Shown one piece after another: positions 8,608 through 17,290 of a stretch of 64,000 nucleotides of DNA. The stretch is from Azomonas tarimensis. Lineage in GTDB: Bacteria > Pseudomonadota > Gammaproteobacteria > Pseudomonadales > Pseudomonadaceae. The DNA lies in assembly GCF_042648805.1 (NCBI RefSeq), contig NZ_JBHRXZ010000022.1, positions 620,001 through 684,000 of the forward strand, in the 5' to 3' direction. Positions within the stretch are counted from its first letter, which is position 1, and each line of letters begins with the position of its first letter. The notes below the pieces were generated by a model. The model did no database searches. It worked only from the letters and a program-made list of their open reading frames with translations, and was not told the DNA's origin. The translations under genes and the position numbers were made by a program.

Positions 8608-10077
8608 ATGTCCCGCTTCGAAGAACAGCAACTCTATATCGGCGGCCGTTATGTGACCGGTCACGGCACGGCGTTCGAAGCCGTCAACCCGGCCACCGGC
8701 GAAGTGCTGGCGAAGGTGCAGGGCGCTTCGCCCGAGGATGTCGATGCTGCCGTCGTGGCGGCGGCGGCAGGCCAGAAGGTCTGGGCGGCGATGACCGCGA
8801 TGCAGCGCTCGCGCATCCTGCGCCGTGCGGTGGATATCCTCCGCGAGCGCAACGACGAGCTGGCCCGTCTGGAGACCCTCGACACCGGCAAGCCGCTGTC
8901 GGAAACCCTGGCGGTTGACATCGTCACCGGCGCCGACGTGCTCGAATACTATGCCGGGCTGATTCCGGCGCTCGAAGGCCAGCAGATCCCCCTGCGCGAG
9001 TCGAGCTTCGTCTATACCCGGCGCGAGCCGCTGGGCGTGGTGGCCGGTATCGGCGCCTGGAACTATCCGATCCAGATCGCCCTGTGGAAATCCGCACCGG
9101 CGCTCGCCGCGGGCAACGCGATGATCTTCAAGCCCAGCGAGGTCACCCCGCTGTCGGCGCTCAAGCTGGCCGAGATCTACAGCGAAGCGGGCCTGCCGGA
9201 TGGCGTGTTCAGCGTGCTCAACGGTCTTGGCGGCGAGGTGGGGCAGATGCTCACCGAGCACCCCGGCATCGCCAAGGTGTCCTTCACCGGCGGCACCGTC
9301 ACCGGCAAGAAGGTCATGGCCAGCGCCTCGGCCTCGACCCTGAAGGAAGTCACCATGGAGCTGGGCGGCAAGTCGCCGCTGATCATCCTCGACGACGCCG
9401 ATCTGCACCGCGCCGCCGACATCGCCATGAGCGCCAATTTCTTCAGTTCCGGCCAGGTCTGCACCAACGGCACCCGGGTTTTCGTCCCGCGTGACCTGCA
9501 GGCGCGCTTCGAGGCGCTGGTACTGGAGCGGGTCAAGCGCATTCGTCTTGGCGACCCGCTGGACGAGTCGACCAACTTCGGTCCGCTGTCGAGCTTCGCC
9601 CACCGCGACCGGGTGATGGGCTACATCGCCTCCGGCCGCGAACAGGGCGCCCGCCTGCTGATCGGCGGCAACGCACCAGGCGAAGGCGACTTCGCCCGGG
9701 GTGCCTGGGTCGCGCCGACGGTGTTCAGCAACTGCCGCGACGACATGCGCATCGTCCAGGAAGAAATCTTCGGCCCGGTCATGAGCATCCTGGTCTACGA
9801 CACCGAGGAAGAAGCCATCCGCCGCGCCAACGCTACCGATTACGGCCTCGCCGCCGGCGTCGTCACCCGCGACCTGACTCGCGCGCACCGGGTCATCCAT
9901 CAGCTCGAAGCGGGCATCTGCTGGATCAACACCTGGGGTGAATCCGCGGCGGAAATGCCAGTGGGCGGCTACAAGCAATCCGGCGTCGGCCGGGAAAACG
10001 GTCTCACCACGCTGGAGCACTACACCCGCATCAAGTCGGTGCAGGTCGAGCTGGGCGCGTTCGGCGCGGTGTTCTGA
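8608..10077 (+). CDS. betB: Betaine aldehyde dehydrogenase
   Basis: The 489-residue NAD(P)-dependent aldehyde dehydrogenase oxidises betaine aldehyde to glycine betaine. Motifs in order: the Rossmann glycines in FTGGTVTGKKV (around 229), catalytic Glu in MELGGKSP (around 251) and catalytic Cys in SSGQVCTNGTR (around 286). The end, VELGAFGAVF, is typical of BetB. Second gene of betIBA, followed by betA after 101 bp. It serves both osmoprotection (betaine accumulation) and catabolism through the gbc/dgc/sox genes further right. Confidence 0.97.
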   Translation: MSRFEEQQLYIGGRYVTGHGTAFEAVNPATGEVLAKVQGASPEDVDAAVVAAAAGQKVWAAMTAMQRSRILRRAVDILRERNDELARLETLDTGKPLSETLAVDIVTGADVLEYYAGLIPALEGQQIPLRESSFVYTRREPLGVVAGIGAWNYPIQIALWKSAPALAAGNAMIFKPSEVTPLSALKLAEIYSEAGLPDGVFSVLNGLGGEVGQMLTEHPGIAKVSFTGGTVTGKKVMASASASTLKEVTMELGGKSPLIILDDADLHRAADIAMSANFFSSGQVCTNGTRVFVPRDLQARFEALVLERVKRIRLGDPLDESTNFGPLSSFAHRDRVMGYIASGREQGARLLIGGNAPGEGDFARGAWVAPTVFSNCRDDMRIVQEEIFGPVMSILVYDTEEEAIRRANATDYGLAAGVVTRDLTRAHRVIHQLEAGICWINTWGESAAEMPVGGYKQSGVGRENGLTTLEHYTRIKSVQVELGAFGAVF

Positions 10078-10178
10078 CAGACGAGAAAGAGCGTTGGCGG
10101 TTGGTGCCTGGACGAAGTGCGGGTTCGTGTCGCTCTATCGTCCGGCCTCCAGTCTCCCACGGCCTTTGCGGAGCTTTT

Positions 10179-11855
10179 ATGGACTACGACTACATCATCA
10201 TCGGTGCCGGCTCGGCCGGTAACGTACTGGCCACCCGGCTGACCGAGGACGCGGATGTCAGCGTCCTGCTGCTGGAGGCCGGTGGGCCGGACTATCGGCT
10301 GGATTTCCGCACCCAGATGCCGGCGGCGCTGGCCTATCCGCTGCAGGGCAAGCGCTACAATTGGGCCTACGAGACCGAGCCCGAGCCGCACATGAACAAC
10401 CGCCGCATGGAGTGCGGGCGCGGCAAGGGACTCGGCGGCTCGTCGCTGATCAACGGCATGTGCTACATCCGTGGCAATGCCCTGGACTTCGACAACTGGG
10501 CCAAGGCCAAGGGGCTGGAGGACTGGGCCTATCTCGACTGCCTGCCGTACTTCCGCAAGGCGGAGACGCGCGACATCGGCCCCAATGACTACCACGGCGG
10601 CGACGGCCCGGTGTCGGTGTGCACGCCCAAGCCGGGCAACAACCCGCTCTTCCATGCCATGGTCGAGGCCGGCGTACAGGCGGGCTACCCGCCTACCGAC
10701 GACCTCAACGGCTACCAGCAGGAAGGCTTCGGCCCGATGGATCGCAGCGTGACCAAGGACGGCCGGCGCTCCAGCACCGCGCGTGGCTACCTGGACCAGG
10801 CGCGCCAGCGGCCGAACCTGACCATCGTCACCCACGCCACCACCGACCGCATCCTCTTCGAGGGCAAGCGCGCCAGCGGCGTGGCCTACCTGCAAGGCCG
10901 CAGCGACCAGCCCACCATCGTTCGTGCCCGCCGCGAGGTGCTGCTCTGCGCCGGGGCCATCGCCTCGCCGCAGATCCTCCAGCGCTCCGGCGTCGGCCCG
11001 GCCGCCTTGCTGCGTGACTACGATGTGCCGGTAGTGCTCGACCTGCCGGGTGTCGGCCAGAACCTGCAGGACCACCTGGAGGTGTACATCCAGTACGCCT
11101 GCAAGGAGCCGGTCTCGCTGTATCCGGCGCTGCGATGGTGGAACCAGCCGCCGATCGGCGCCAACTGGATGTTTCGTGGCAAGGGTCTCGGCGCCAGCAA
11201 CCAGTTCGAGGCGGGCGGCTTCATCCGCACCCGCCCTGAGTTCGAGTGGCCGAACATCCAGTACCACTTCCTGCCGGTCGCGATCAATTACAACGGCAGC
11301 AATGCGGTGAAGGAACACGGCTTCCAGGCGCACATGGGGTCGATGCGTTCGCCCAGCCGCGGGCGCATCGAGCTGCGCTCGAAGGACCCGCGCCAGCATC
11401 CGAGCATCCTGTTCAACTACATGAGTCACGAGCAGGACTGGCAGGAATTCCGCGATGCCATCCGCATCACCCGCGAGATCATGGCGCAGCCGGCACTTGA
11501 CCCCTACCGCGGCCGCGAACTCAGCCCCGGGGCCGATTGCCAGACCGATGCCGAGCTGGATCGCTTTGTCCGTGAGCATGCCGAAACCGCTTTCCACCCG
11601 TCCTGCTCGTGCAAGATGGGTGAAGACGACATGGCCGTGGTCGATGGTCAGGGGAGGGTGCACGGCCTGCAGGGACTGCGTGTGGTGGACGCCTCGATCA
11701 TGCCGGAGATCATCACCGGCAACCTCAACGCCACCACCATCATGATCGCCGAGAAGATCGCCGACCGCATCCGCGGCCGCCAGCCCCTGCCGCGCAGCAC
11801 CGCCAGATACCACATCGCCGGCGACGCACCGGTACGCGGCAAACCCCAGCGGTAG
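10179..11855 (+). CDS. betA: Choline dehydrogenase
   Basis: A 558-residue GMC-family flavoprotein that oxidises choline to betaine aldehyde and can take the product on to betaine; it is membrane-associated in relatives. The FAD motif GAGSAGNVLATRL is near the N-terminus (residues 8-20), the second GMC signature GAIASPQILQRSGVGP is around 270, and the active-site His and Asn lie in HPSCSCKMG (around 470) and TGNLNATT. An in-frame extension upstream to about 10101 is rejected because MDYDYIIIGAG is the family start and GGAG precedes it. The stop TAG sits next to the first REP element of the 11861 cluster. Confidence 0.97.
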   Translation: MDYDYIIIGAGSAGNVLATRLTEDADVSVLLLEAGGPDYRLDFRTQMPAALAYPLQGKRYNWAYETEPEPHMNNRRMECGRGKGLGGSSLINGMCYIRGNALDFDNWAKAKGLEDWAYLDCLPYFRKAETRDIGPNDYHGGDGPVSVCTPKPGNNPLFHAMVEAGVQAGYPPTDDLNGYQQEGFGPMDRSVTKDGRRSSTARGYLDQARQRPNLTIVTHATTDRILFEGKRASGVAYLQGRSDQPTIVRARREVLLCAGAIASPQILQRSGVGPAALLRDYDVPVVLDLPGVGQNLQDHLEVYIQYACKEPVSLYPALRWWNQPPIGANWMFRGKGLGASNQFEAGGFIRTRPEFEWPNIQYHFLPVAINYNGSNAVKEHGFQAHMGSMRSPSRGRIELRSKDPRQHPSILFNYMSHEQDWQEFRDAIRITREIMAQPALDPYRGRELSPGADCQTDAELDRFVREHAETAFHPSCSCKMGEDDMAVVDGQGRVHGLQGLRVVDASIMPEIITGNLNATTIMIAEKIADRIRGRQPLPRSTARYHIAGDAPVRGKPQR

Positions 11856-11860
11856 GGGTG

Positions 11861-12104
11861 GTAGGTCGGATCAGCGCAGCGTAATCCGACATGCGGGGGC
11901 AGGTCAGGAATTCCGCCGCGTCGGGTTACGCCTTCGGCTAACCCGACCTACGGGAAGGCGGTGGTAGGTCGGATTAGCGCAGCGTAATCCGACATGCGGG
12001 GGCAGGTCAGGAACTCCGCCGCGTCGGGTTACGCCTTTGGCTAACCCGACCTACGGCTGGGCGGTGGCAGCGGTGTAGGTCGGATTAGCGCAGCGTAATC
12101 CGAC
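11861..12104. repeat. REP cluster: A-B(inv)-A-B(inv)-A, left flank of the RAYT gene
   Basis: Five elements: family A at 11861-11890, 11964-11993 and 12075-12104 (plus orientation); family B inverted at 11920-11951 and 12023-12054. Family A is GTAG, G, then arms TCGGATTA/TAATCCGA around GCGCAGCG. Family B has arms TCGGGTTA/TAACCCGA around a 10-nt loop beginning GCC. An A followed by an inverted B makes a REPIN. The last A and part of the second inverted B lie inside the 3' end of the transposase reading frame. Confidence 0.95.
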
Positions 12105-12622
12105 GGGGGGCAGTGTTCTATTCGCCCGCGTCCAGATCCGTACCCTGGGGCACCAGGCGCCCCCCAGCCGGCCGGGTATCTGCCCTCGCGCAGGTATTTG
12201 TGAACGCTTGAATGTGGCCAGTCTGCCGCGTCTCTTACCAGCCCATGCTTGACAGGGTTGTAATGGATGTAGTCGACGTGCCTTGCGAAATCCTCCGGAC
12301 TGCGCAACAGATGCTCCCAATAGCGCGGCTGCCAGATTCCTCGGGCGGAGCGCGGTTCCGCCCGCTTGCTGACCCAGGTTTTGATCAAGCGCCAGCGAGT
12401 AGGGAAATCCGCGTCGCCAGGCGGAAGCGTCCAGACGCAATGCAAGTGATCGGGCAGTACGACGATCGCTTCGATGCTGAATGGACGCCGCTGGTGTACC
12501 GAGCGAAATGCCTGTCGCAGCAACTCGACATGGCCAGGATCGGCAAACCAGGGTTCGCGGTCGCGTGTGACCAAGGTGAAGAAATACGAAGCTCCCGGGA
12601 CAAGAGCCCGTCGATAGCGCAT
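12041..12622 (-). CDS. REP-associated tyrosine transposase (RAYT, Y1/IS200-like)
   Basis: A 193-residue Y1-family single-strand transposase. The HUH motif is HLH in VLPDHLHCVW (His59, His61). The catalytic Tyr is in DYIHYNPVKHG (Tyr118, the RAYT hallmark). LVTRDREPWF near the N-terminus is also typical. ATG at 12622 is chosen over a GTG 7 codons upstream because MRYRR-x-x-x-PGA is the usual start. The last 20 codons read through REP element A3 and stop at a TAG inside the second inverted B element, so the C-terminus is repeat-derived. REP clusters flank the gene on both sides. In E. coli and pseudomonads such enzymes recognise GTAG at the foot of REP hairpins; all families here carry that tetranucleotide. 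Confidence 0.93.
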   Translation of the reverse strand: MRYRRALVPGASYFFTLVTRDREPWFADPGHVELLRQAFRSVHQRRPFSIEAIVVLPDHLHCVWTLPPGDADFPTRWRLIKTWVSKRAEPRSARGIWQPRYWEHLLRSPEDFARHVDYIHYNPVKHGLVRDAADWPHSSVHKYLREGRYPAGWGAPGAPGYGSGRGRIEHCPPSDYAALIRPTPLPPPSRRSG

Positions 12623-12692
12623 GGGATCGTCCTTGATCGTCACTGGCGGTCATGCAGCATAACGCGAGCGCAGCCCGAAAACCTTGGGCCGC

Positions 12693-13038
12693 GTCGGGTT
12701 ACGCCTTTGGCTAACCCGACCTACGGGTGCGGTGGCAGCGGTGTAGGTCGGATTAGCGCAGCGTAATCCGACGTGCGGGGGCAGGTCAGGAATTCCGCCG
12801 CGTCGGGTTACGCCTTTGGCTAACCCGACCTACGGGTGCGGTGGCAGCGGTGTAGGTCGGATTAGCGCAGCGTAATCCGACATGCGGGGGCAGGTCAGGA
12901 ATTCCGCCGCGTCGGATTAGCGCAGCGTAATCCGACATGCGGGGGCAGGTCAGGAATTCCGCCACGTCGGGTTACGCCTGTGGCTAACCCGACCTACGGG
13001 CTGGCGGTGTAGGTCGGATTAGCGCAGCGTAATCCGAC
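12693..13038. repeat. REP cluster, right flank of the RAYT gene
   Basis: Inverted B at 12693-12724, A at 12743-12772, inverted B at 12802-12833, A at 12852-12881, an A lacking its GTAG foot at 12911-12936, inverted B at 12966-12997, and A at 13009-13038. The spacer between A and inverted B is nearly the same sequence each time, so the cluster grew by tandem duplication of a REPIN unit. The truncated A at 12911 joins directly to a spacer end, the mark of a recombination junction between units. It fills most of the 453 bp between the transposase start and the porin stop. Confidence 0.95.
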
Positions 13039-13075
13039 GTGGCGGATGGAGGCCCTCCGAAGGTGGGAAATCCCG

Positions 13076-14380
13076 TCAGAGGATGTTCAGCGGGTACTCG
13101 GTGATCACACGGAGTTCGTTGATATCCCCGCTGAAGCCCCGTGCGGTGGCGTAGCGTACTCGGAATGAGAGGTCCTTCAGGCCGCCTTCCTGGAATACGT
13201 AGCGGGCTTCCAGGCCGCGTTCCCATTCCTTGCCCGAGGCGTTGGCATAGTAGGAGTAGACGCCGGCTGGGTCGACGCTGCCGCCGTCGATGTCACCCTT
13301 GATGTAGCGGGCCATCAGGGTCAGGCCGGGAACGCCATAGGCGGCCATGTTGATGTCGTAGCGAATCTGCACGGACTTCTCGCCGGGGCTGTTGAAGTCT
13401 GTCCACTGCGATGAATTGGCCAGATAGATCGAGTCCCCGGCGTTGGTACCGTCCATGGCGATGTAGTCCATCGGCGCGTTGCCGTTCACCTGCTGGTGGG
13501 CGAGGGTGAGGCTGTGGGCGCCGAAGGAGTAACCGGCTGCCAGCGACCAGGCGGTGGTATTGATGTCGCCGGCCAGGGAGCGGCCCTTGTCGCGCGTGTC
13601 GTAGACGTTGAAGTCCAGGCTCAGGGCGCGTTCGTCAGAGAGCGGCAGGGCCAGGGTCAGGTTGCCGTAGTACTGGGTCCAGATATCCTCGTAGTCGGCC
13701 GCATAGAGGGTCGCGCTGAGGTTGTCGGCCAGTTGATAGCTGCCGCCGAGGTAACCGACAGAGGCCACGTCGATGGGGCCGCCGTAGACCAGGGTGATCT
13801 GGCCGTCACGGTTGGTCGAGGCGTTGCGGTCGCGTATCGAATGGAAGTAACCGGCGTCGACCATGAGGTTGGCGATCTCGGCGGAAGTCAGCTGGAAGCC
13901 GGTGGCGGTGCTGGCGAAGGTGCGGCCGGTGCCGGGGGAGAACACCGGGGACGTGGGCGTCAGGTCGCCGTATTTCAGCACGGTGTCGGAGAGGCGTGCC
14001 TTGATCGCGCCGCCGGCCAGGCCGAAGTTGTCGGCCGGGCGACCGTCGCTGTCCACCGGCAGCAGGCCGGTACCGCTGGTGCCGCGGCCACCGTCGAGCT
14101 TGACGGCAAAGGCGGCATGGGCATCGATGCCGAAGCCGACGGTGCCGCGGGTAAAGCCGGACTCATAGGCGGTGAGGATGCCATGGGTCCATTCCGTGCG
14201 ATGGCTCGGTGAGGCGCCGGAGGCGCGGTTGTCGCGGTGGAAATAGTAGTTCTTGTTCACCAGCACGAGGCTGCTGTCTTCGATGAAACCCTCGGATTCG
14301 GCTTGCGCGCTGGCCAGGGCGAGCTGGGTGCTGGCGGCGGTCACGGCGAGCGCCAGGGCGCTGCATTTCATTGCTTTCAT
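13076..14380 (-). CDS. OprD-family outer-membrane porin
   Basis: A 434-residue outer-membrane channel with a signal peptide (MKAMKCSALALAVTAASTQ..., cleavage near ALASAQA). The mature start FIEDSSLVLVNKNYYFHRDNR, GWTHG-like EWTHGILTAYESGFT, and the VVYGGPIDV-type TLVYGGPIDVASVGYLGG segment are OprD/Opd hallmarks; the C-terminal strand ends ITEYPLNIL. AAGGAG lies 7 nt before the chosen ATG. It is the last gene of a leftward run behind the choline/betaine ABC genes, so outer-membrane entry of choline, betaine or a related quaternary amine is a fair inference. Specificity cannot be read from sequence. Confidence 0.92.
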   Translation of the reverse strand: MKAMKCSALALAVTAASTQLALASAQAESEGFIEDSSLVLVNKNYYFHRDNRASGASPSHRTEWTHGILTAYESGFTRGTVGFGIDAHAAFAVKLDGGRGTSGTGLLPVDSDGRPADNFGLAGGAIKARLSDTVLKYGDLTPTSPVFSPGTGRTFASTATGFQLTSAEIANLMVDAGYFHSIRDRNASTNRDGQITLVYGGPIDVASVGYLGGSYQLADNLSATLYAADYEDIWTQYYGNLTLALPLSDERALSLDFNVYDTRDKGRSLAGDINTTAWSLAAGYSFGAHSLTLAHQQVNGNAPMDYIAMDGTNAGDSIYLANSSQWTDFNSPGEKSVQIRYDINMAAYGVPGLTLMARYIKGDIDGGSVDPAGVYSYYANASGKEWERGLEARYVFQEGGLKDLSFRVRYATARGFSGDINELRVITEYPLNIL

Positions 14381-14436
14381 TCGAACTGCTCCTTGGTGTG
14401 ATACGGCATTCAATGCGGGACGGTTGGGCCGTGGGC

Positions 14437-15294
14437 TCATTCCAGCCACTCGGCCACTCGCTGCGGGTTCTTCTCGACCCACTCGCGGGCGGCCGCATCC
14501 GGTTGGGCGCCCTCGCGGATCGCCAGCATCACGGCGCCCACTTCGGCGGCGCTCCAGTTGAACTTGCGCAGGAAAGCGGTGGCTTCCGGGGCCTTCTCGG
14601 CCATGCCGGGGTTGGCCAGGGTGTCGATGCGCTCGGCGTCGCCGAATACGCCCTTGGGGTCTTCCAGAAAGCGCAGGTCCCATTGGGCGAACATCCAGTG
14701 CGGAATCCAGCCGGTCACCACGATGGCCTTCTCGGCCTTGATGGCGCGGGCCAGGGCAGTGGTCATGGCCGGGCCGGAACTGGTCTGCAGCTTGAGTTCG
14801 AGGCCGTACTCCTTGATCGCGTCCTCGGTGCGACGCACCACGCCAGCACCGGCGTCGATACCGGTGATGCGGTTGTCGTAGGCCTTGCGGTCGCGGTTGA
14901 GATCCTCGATGGTCTGCGCCTCGACGTAGCTCGGCACGATCAGCCCGATCCTGGCGTCGAGGTAGTTGCTACCCAGCACCTCGACGCGGTCGCCTAGCCT
15001 CTCGAAGTATTCGCCGTGGGTGGCGGGAAGCCAGGCGGAGAGGGTGGCGTCGAGGTCGCCGCGGGCCACGCCCTGCCACATGATGGCCGGCTCGACCGGC
15101 TGCAGGGTCACCGGATAGCCAAGCTTGTCCCGGATGATCCAGCCGGCGACATGGGTGGCGGCGACGCTGTCGTCCCAGCCGTTGACATAGCCGATCTTCA
15201 GCTCCGGCTTGTCGGCGGCCAGGGCGGTGGCGGACAGGCCCAGGGCCAGCGCGGTGGCGCCGATGCCCTGGATCAAACGCTTGAGGGTACTCAT
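14437..15294 (-). CDS. Glycine-betaine/quaternary-amine ABC substrate-binding protein (OpuAC family)
   Basis: A 285-residue periplasmic binding protein with a signal peptide (cleavage near ALAA). LKIGYVNGWDDSVAATHVAGWII, DATLSAWLPATHGEYFE and VTGWIPHWMFAQWDLRFLEDP show the many Trp residues that form the quaternary-ammonium box. It differs clearly from the adjacent choline-binding protein (15417) in sequence and in lacking the C-terminal PNVGRLLNNL segment. It follows cbcX after 122 bp holding a strong hairpin. It probably feeds the CbcWV core as an alternative receptor, like CaiX or BetX in P. aeruginosa; which ligand it takes (betaine, carnitine or another) is not visible. Confidence 0.88.
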   Translation of the reverse strand: MSTLKRLIQGIGATALALGLSATALAADKPELKIGYVNGWDDSVAATHVAGWIIRDKLGYPVTLQPVEPAIMWQGVARGDLDATLSAWLPATHGEYFERLGDRVEVLGSNYLDARIGLIVPSYVEAQTIEDLNRDRKAYDNRITGIDAGAGVVRRTEDAIKEYGLELKLQTSSGPAMTTALARAIKAEKAIVVTGWIPHWMFAQWDLRFLEDPKGVFGDAERIDTLANPGMAEKAPEATAFLRKFNWSAAEVGAVMLAIREGAQPDAAAREWVEKNPQRVAEWLE

Positions 15295-15384
15295 CTGTAC
15301 TGCTCCATGGTTGAGAAAATGGCAGGCAAAGGCTGGCCGTCGTCTCTTCTGCGAGAGACTCTGGATCGGAAGTTCTGGGAAGGC

Positions 15385-15409
15385 GGCACCGCCCGGGCTG
15401 GGCGGTGCC
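15385..15409 (-). terminator. GC-rich hairpin between cbcX and the next binding-protein gene
   Basis: Perfect 10-bp arms GGCACCGCCC and GGGCGGTGCC around a 5-nt loop, 7 nt after the cbcX stop. No U-run follows on the transcribed strand, so it is not a classical intrinsic terminator. It may stabilise the cbcVWX mRNA 3' end or cause partial read-through, making the downstream binding protein and porin less abundant. Confidence 0.5.
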
Positions 15410-15416
15410 GGTCGGG

Positions 15417-16358
15417 TCAGAGACCTACGTGGGCTTTCACCGCGGCGTTGGCGTCACTGCCGTCGAAGGTCGTGACCCCCGCCAGCCACTGATCGAGCAT
15501 CGCCGGGTTGGCGCGGATCCAGTTGCGCGCGACCACCATGGGATCGGCTTTCTCGCCCTGTTCCATCAGTTCGCTTTCGATCTCGACGCTGAACTGCAGG
15601 TTGTTCAGCAGCCGGCCGACGTTGGCGCAGCGTGCTTCATAGGTTGGCGGGACCACGGTGTAGACCTGCGCCGCGCCGAAGTCGGGGCCGAAGACATCAT
15701 CGCCGCCCGCCAGGTAGGTGATGTCGAACTGGCTGTTCATCGGGTGCGGCGCCCAGCCGAGAAATACCACCGGCTCCTGGCGTTTCACCGCCCGGGAGAC
15801 CTGCACCAGCATGCCGGCTTCGCTGGACTCCACCATGCGGAAGCCGCGCAGGCCGAACTGGTCGTTGCGGATCATCTGTTCGATCAGCAGGTTGCCGTCG
15901 TTGCCCGGTTCGATGGCATAGATTCGGCCGCCCAGCTCGTCCTTGAAGCGGGCGATGTCCTCGAAGCGGGTAAGGCCCGCCTCGGCCAGGTAGGTCGGCA
16001 CCGCCAGGGTGTACTTGGCGCCCTGGAGGTTGGGGGTCTCCAGCACCTTGACGCTGCCGTCCTTGACGAAGGGCTCTATCACCGAGTCCATCGAGGGTGC
16101 CCAGTAGCCGAGAAAGGCGTCGATCTGTCCGGACTTGATCCCGGCAAAGGCGATCGGCACCGAGGCCATGACCTTGTTCGGCTTGTAGCCCAGGCCTTCG
16201 GCCAGGGTCATGGCCACCCCGGTGGTGGCGGTGATGTCGGCCCAACCGATCTCGGCGAAGCGCACCTGCTGGCAGCTGGCCGGTTCCTGTGCGGTCGCGA
16301 CCCCGGCGAGCAGGCCGCAGAGCACGCCGATACCGGCGGTTTTCTTCCAATGCGTCAT
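15417..16358 (-). CDS. cbcX: Choline ABC transporter substrate-binding protein
   Basis: A 313-residue periplasmic receptor of the ChoX/CbcX type. The signal peptide ends near GVATAQ. Mature hallmarks are VRFAEIGWADITATTGVA, the IDAFLGYWAPSMDS segment (Trp for the cation box), FLGWAPHPMNSQFDITYL, and CANVGRLLNNLQF. The start at MTHWKK is preferred over codons further upstream because GAAGGA precedes it and the signal peptide then has normal length. It is the third gene of cbcV-cbcW-cbcX, 29 bp after cbcW. It delivers choline to the CbcWV core for catabolism. Confidence 0.93.
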   Translation of the reverse strand: MTHWKKTAGIGVLCGLLAGVATAQEPASCQQVRFAEIGWADITATTGVAMTLAEGLGYKPNKVMASVPIAFAGIKSGQIDAFLGYWAPSMDSVIEPFVKDGSVKVLETPNLQGAKYTLAVPTYLAEAGLTRFEDIARFKDELGGRIYAIEPGNDGNLLIEQMIRNDQFGLRGFRMVESSEAGMLVQVSRAVKRQEPVVFLGWAPHPMNSQFDITYLAGGDDVFGPDFGAAQVYTVVPPTYEARCANVGRLLNNLQFSVEIESELMEQGEKADPMVVARNWIRANPAMLDQWLAGVTTFDGSDANAAVKAHVGL

Positions 16359-16387
16359 CTTCTTGGTTCCTTCACTGCTGGAATTCA

Positions 16388-17290
16388 TCAGGCGTCCTTG
16401 GGTTTGGCCGGCGCCAGGCGCAGGCGCGCGCTGACCCACTGGTAGAGGCGCGCCTTGGCCGTGTTGGTCTGCGGGTTGCCGAAGCTTTCGGTGATGCGGT
16501 CGAGAATGATCGCCAGAAGCACCACGGCCATGCCGCTCTCGAAGCCGAGGCCGATGTCCAGCCGCTGGATGCTGGCCAGTACGTCGTTGCCAAGACCGCC
16601 GGCGCCCACCATCGACGCGATGATCACCATCGACAGGGCCATCATGATGGTCTGGTTGACCCCGGCCATGATCGAAGGCATCGCGCAGGGCAGCTGGACC
16701 TTGAACAGCAACTGCAACTGGGTGCAGCCGAACGACTGCCCGGCTTCCACCAGTTCCTTGTTCACCTGGCGAATGCCCAGGTTGGTCAGGCGCACTGCCG
16801 GTGGCATGGCGAAGATCACCGTGGCGATGATGCCCGGCACCCGACCGAGGCCGAACAGCATGGCGGCAGGGATCAGGTAGACGAAGGCGGGCATGGTCTG
16901 CATGAAGTCCAGCACCGGCCGGATCACCGTCGCGACGCGGTCGCTGCGTGCCGCCCAGATGCCCAGGGGCACACCCAGCAACAGGCTGATCAGGGTCGCC
17001 GAGAAGGTCAGGCCGAGGGTGACCACGGTCTGCTCCCAGAAGCCGGTCATCACGATCAGCACGAAGGAGGCGGCGGTGAACAGGGCGAAGCGCGCACCGA
17101 TGCGCCAGAGGCCGAGGCCGACGAAGACGCTGATCAGCAGCCAGGCCGGCGGCAGCATCAGCAGGGCCTCGATGGCCTCGGAGAAGGTTTCCACCACGCT
17201 GCCGAGGCTCTCGAACGCATCGCTGTAGTTGTCCAGCAGGTGCTGGACGAAATCGTTGACCCAGCGGCCCAGATCCAGTTTCTCGTTCAT
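16388..17290 (-). CDS. cbcW: Choline/betaine/carnitine ABC transporter permease
   Basis: A 300-residue inner-membrane permease with about six membrane segments between residues 45 and 275. The ATPase-contact EAA loop is visible as VEAGQSFGCTQLQLLFKVQLP (around 194). MPSIMAGVNQTIMMALSMVIIASMVGAGGLG is the ProW-type signature following it. Its start overlaps the cbcV stop as ATGA. The closest known system is the P. aeruginosa CbcXWV transporter, whose core serves several binding proteins. Confidence 0.95.
   Translation of the reverse strand: MNEKLDLGRWVNDFVQHLLDNYSDAFESLGSVVETFSEAIEALLMLPPAWLLISVFVGLGLWRIGARFALFTAASFVLIVMTGFWEQTVVTLGLTFSATLISLLLGVPLGIWAARSDRVATVIRPVLDFMQTMPAFVYLIPAAMLFGLGRVPGIIATVIFAMPPAVRLTNLGIRQVNKELVEAGQSFGCTQLQLLFKVQLPCAMPSIMAGVNQTIMMALSMVIIASMVGAGGLGNDVLASIQRLDIGLGFESGMAVVLLAIILDRITESFGNPQTNTAKARLYQWVSARLRLAPAKPKDA

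Noticed and set aside
12051..12653. Second minus-strand frame overlapping the RAYT gene
   Set aside because: Out-of-frame shadow; the HUH and Tyr motifs are only in the 12041-12622 frame.
15295..15416. A classical Rho-independent terminator after cbcX
   Set aside because: The hairpin is perfect but no T-run follows on the transcribed strand, so I list it only as a possible stabiliser or partial terminator.
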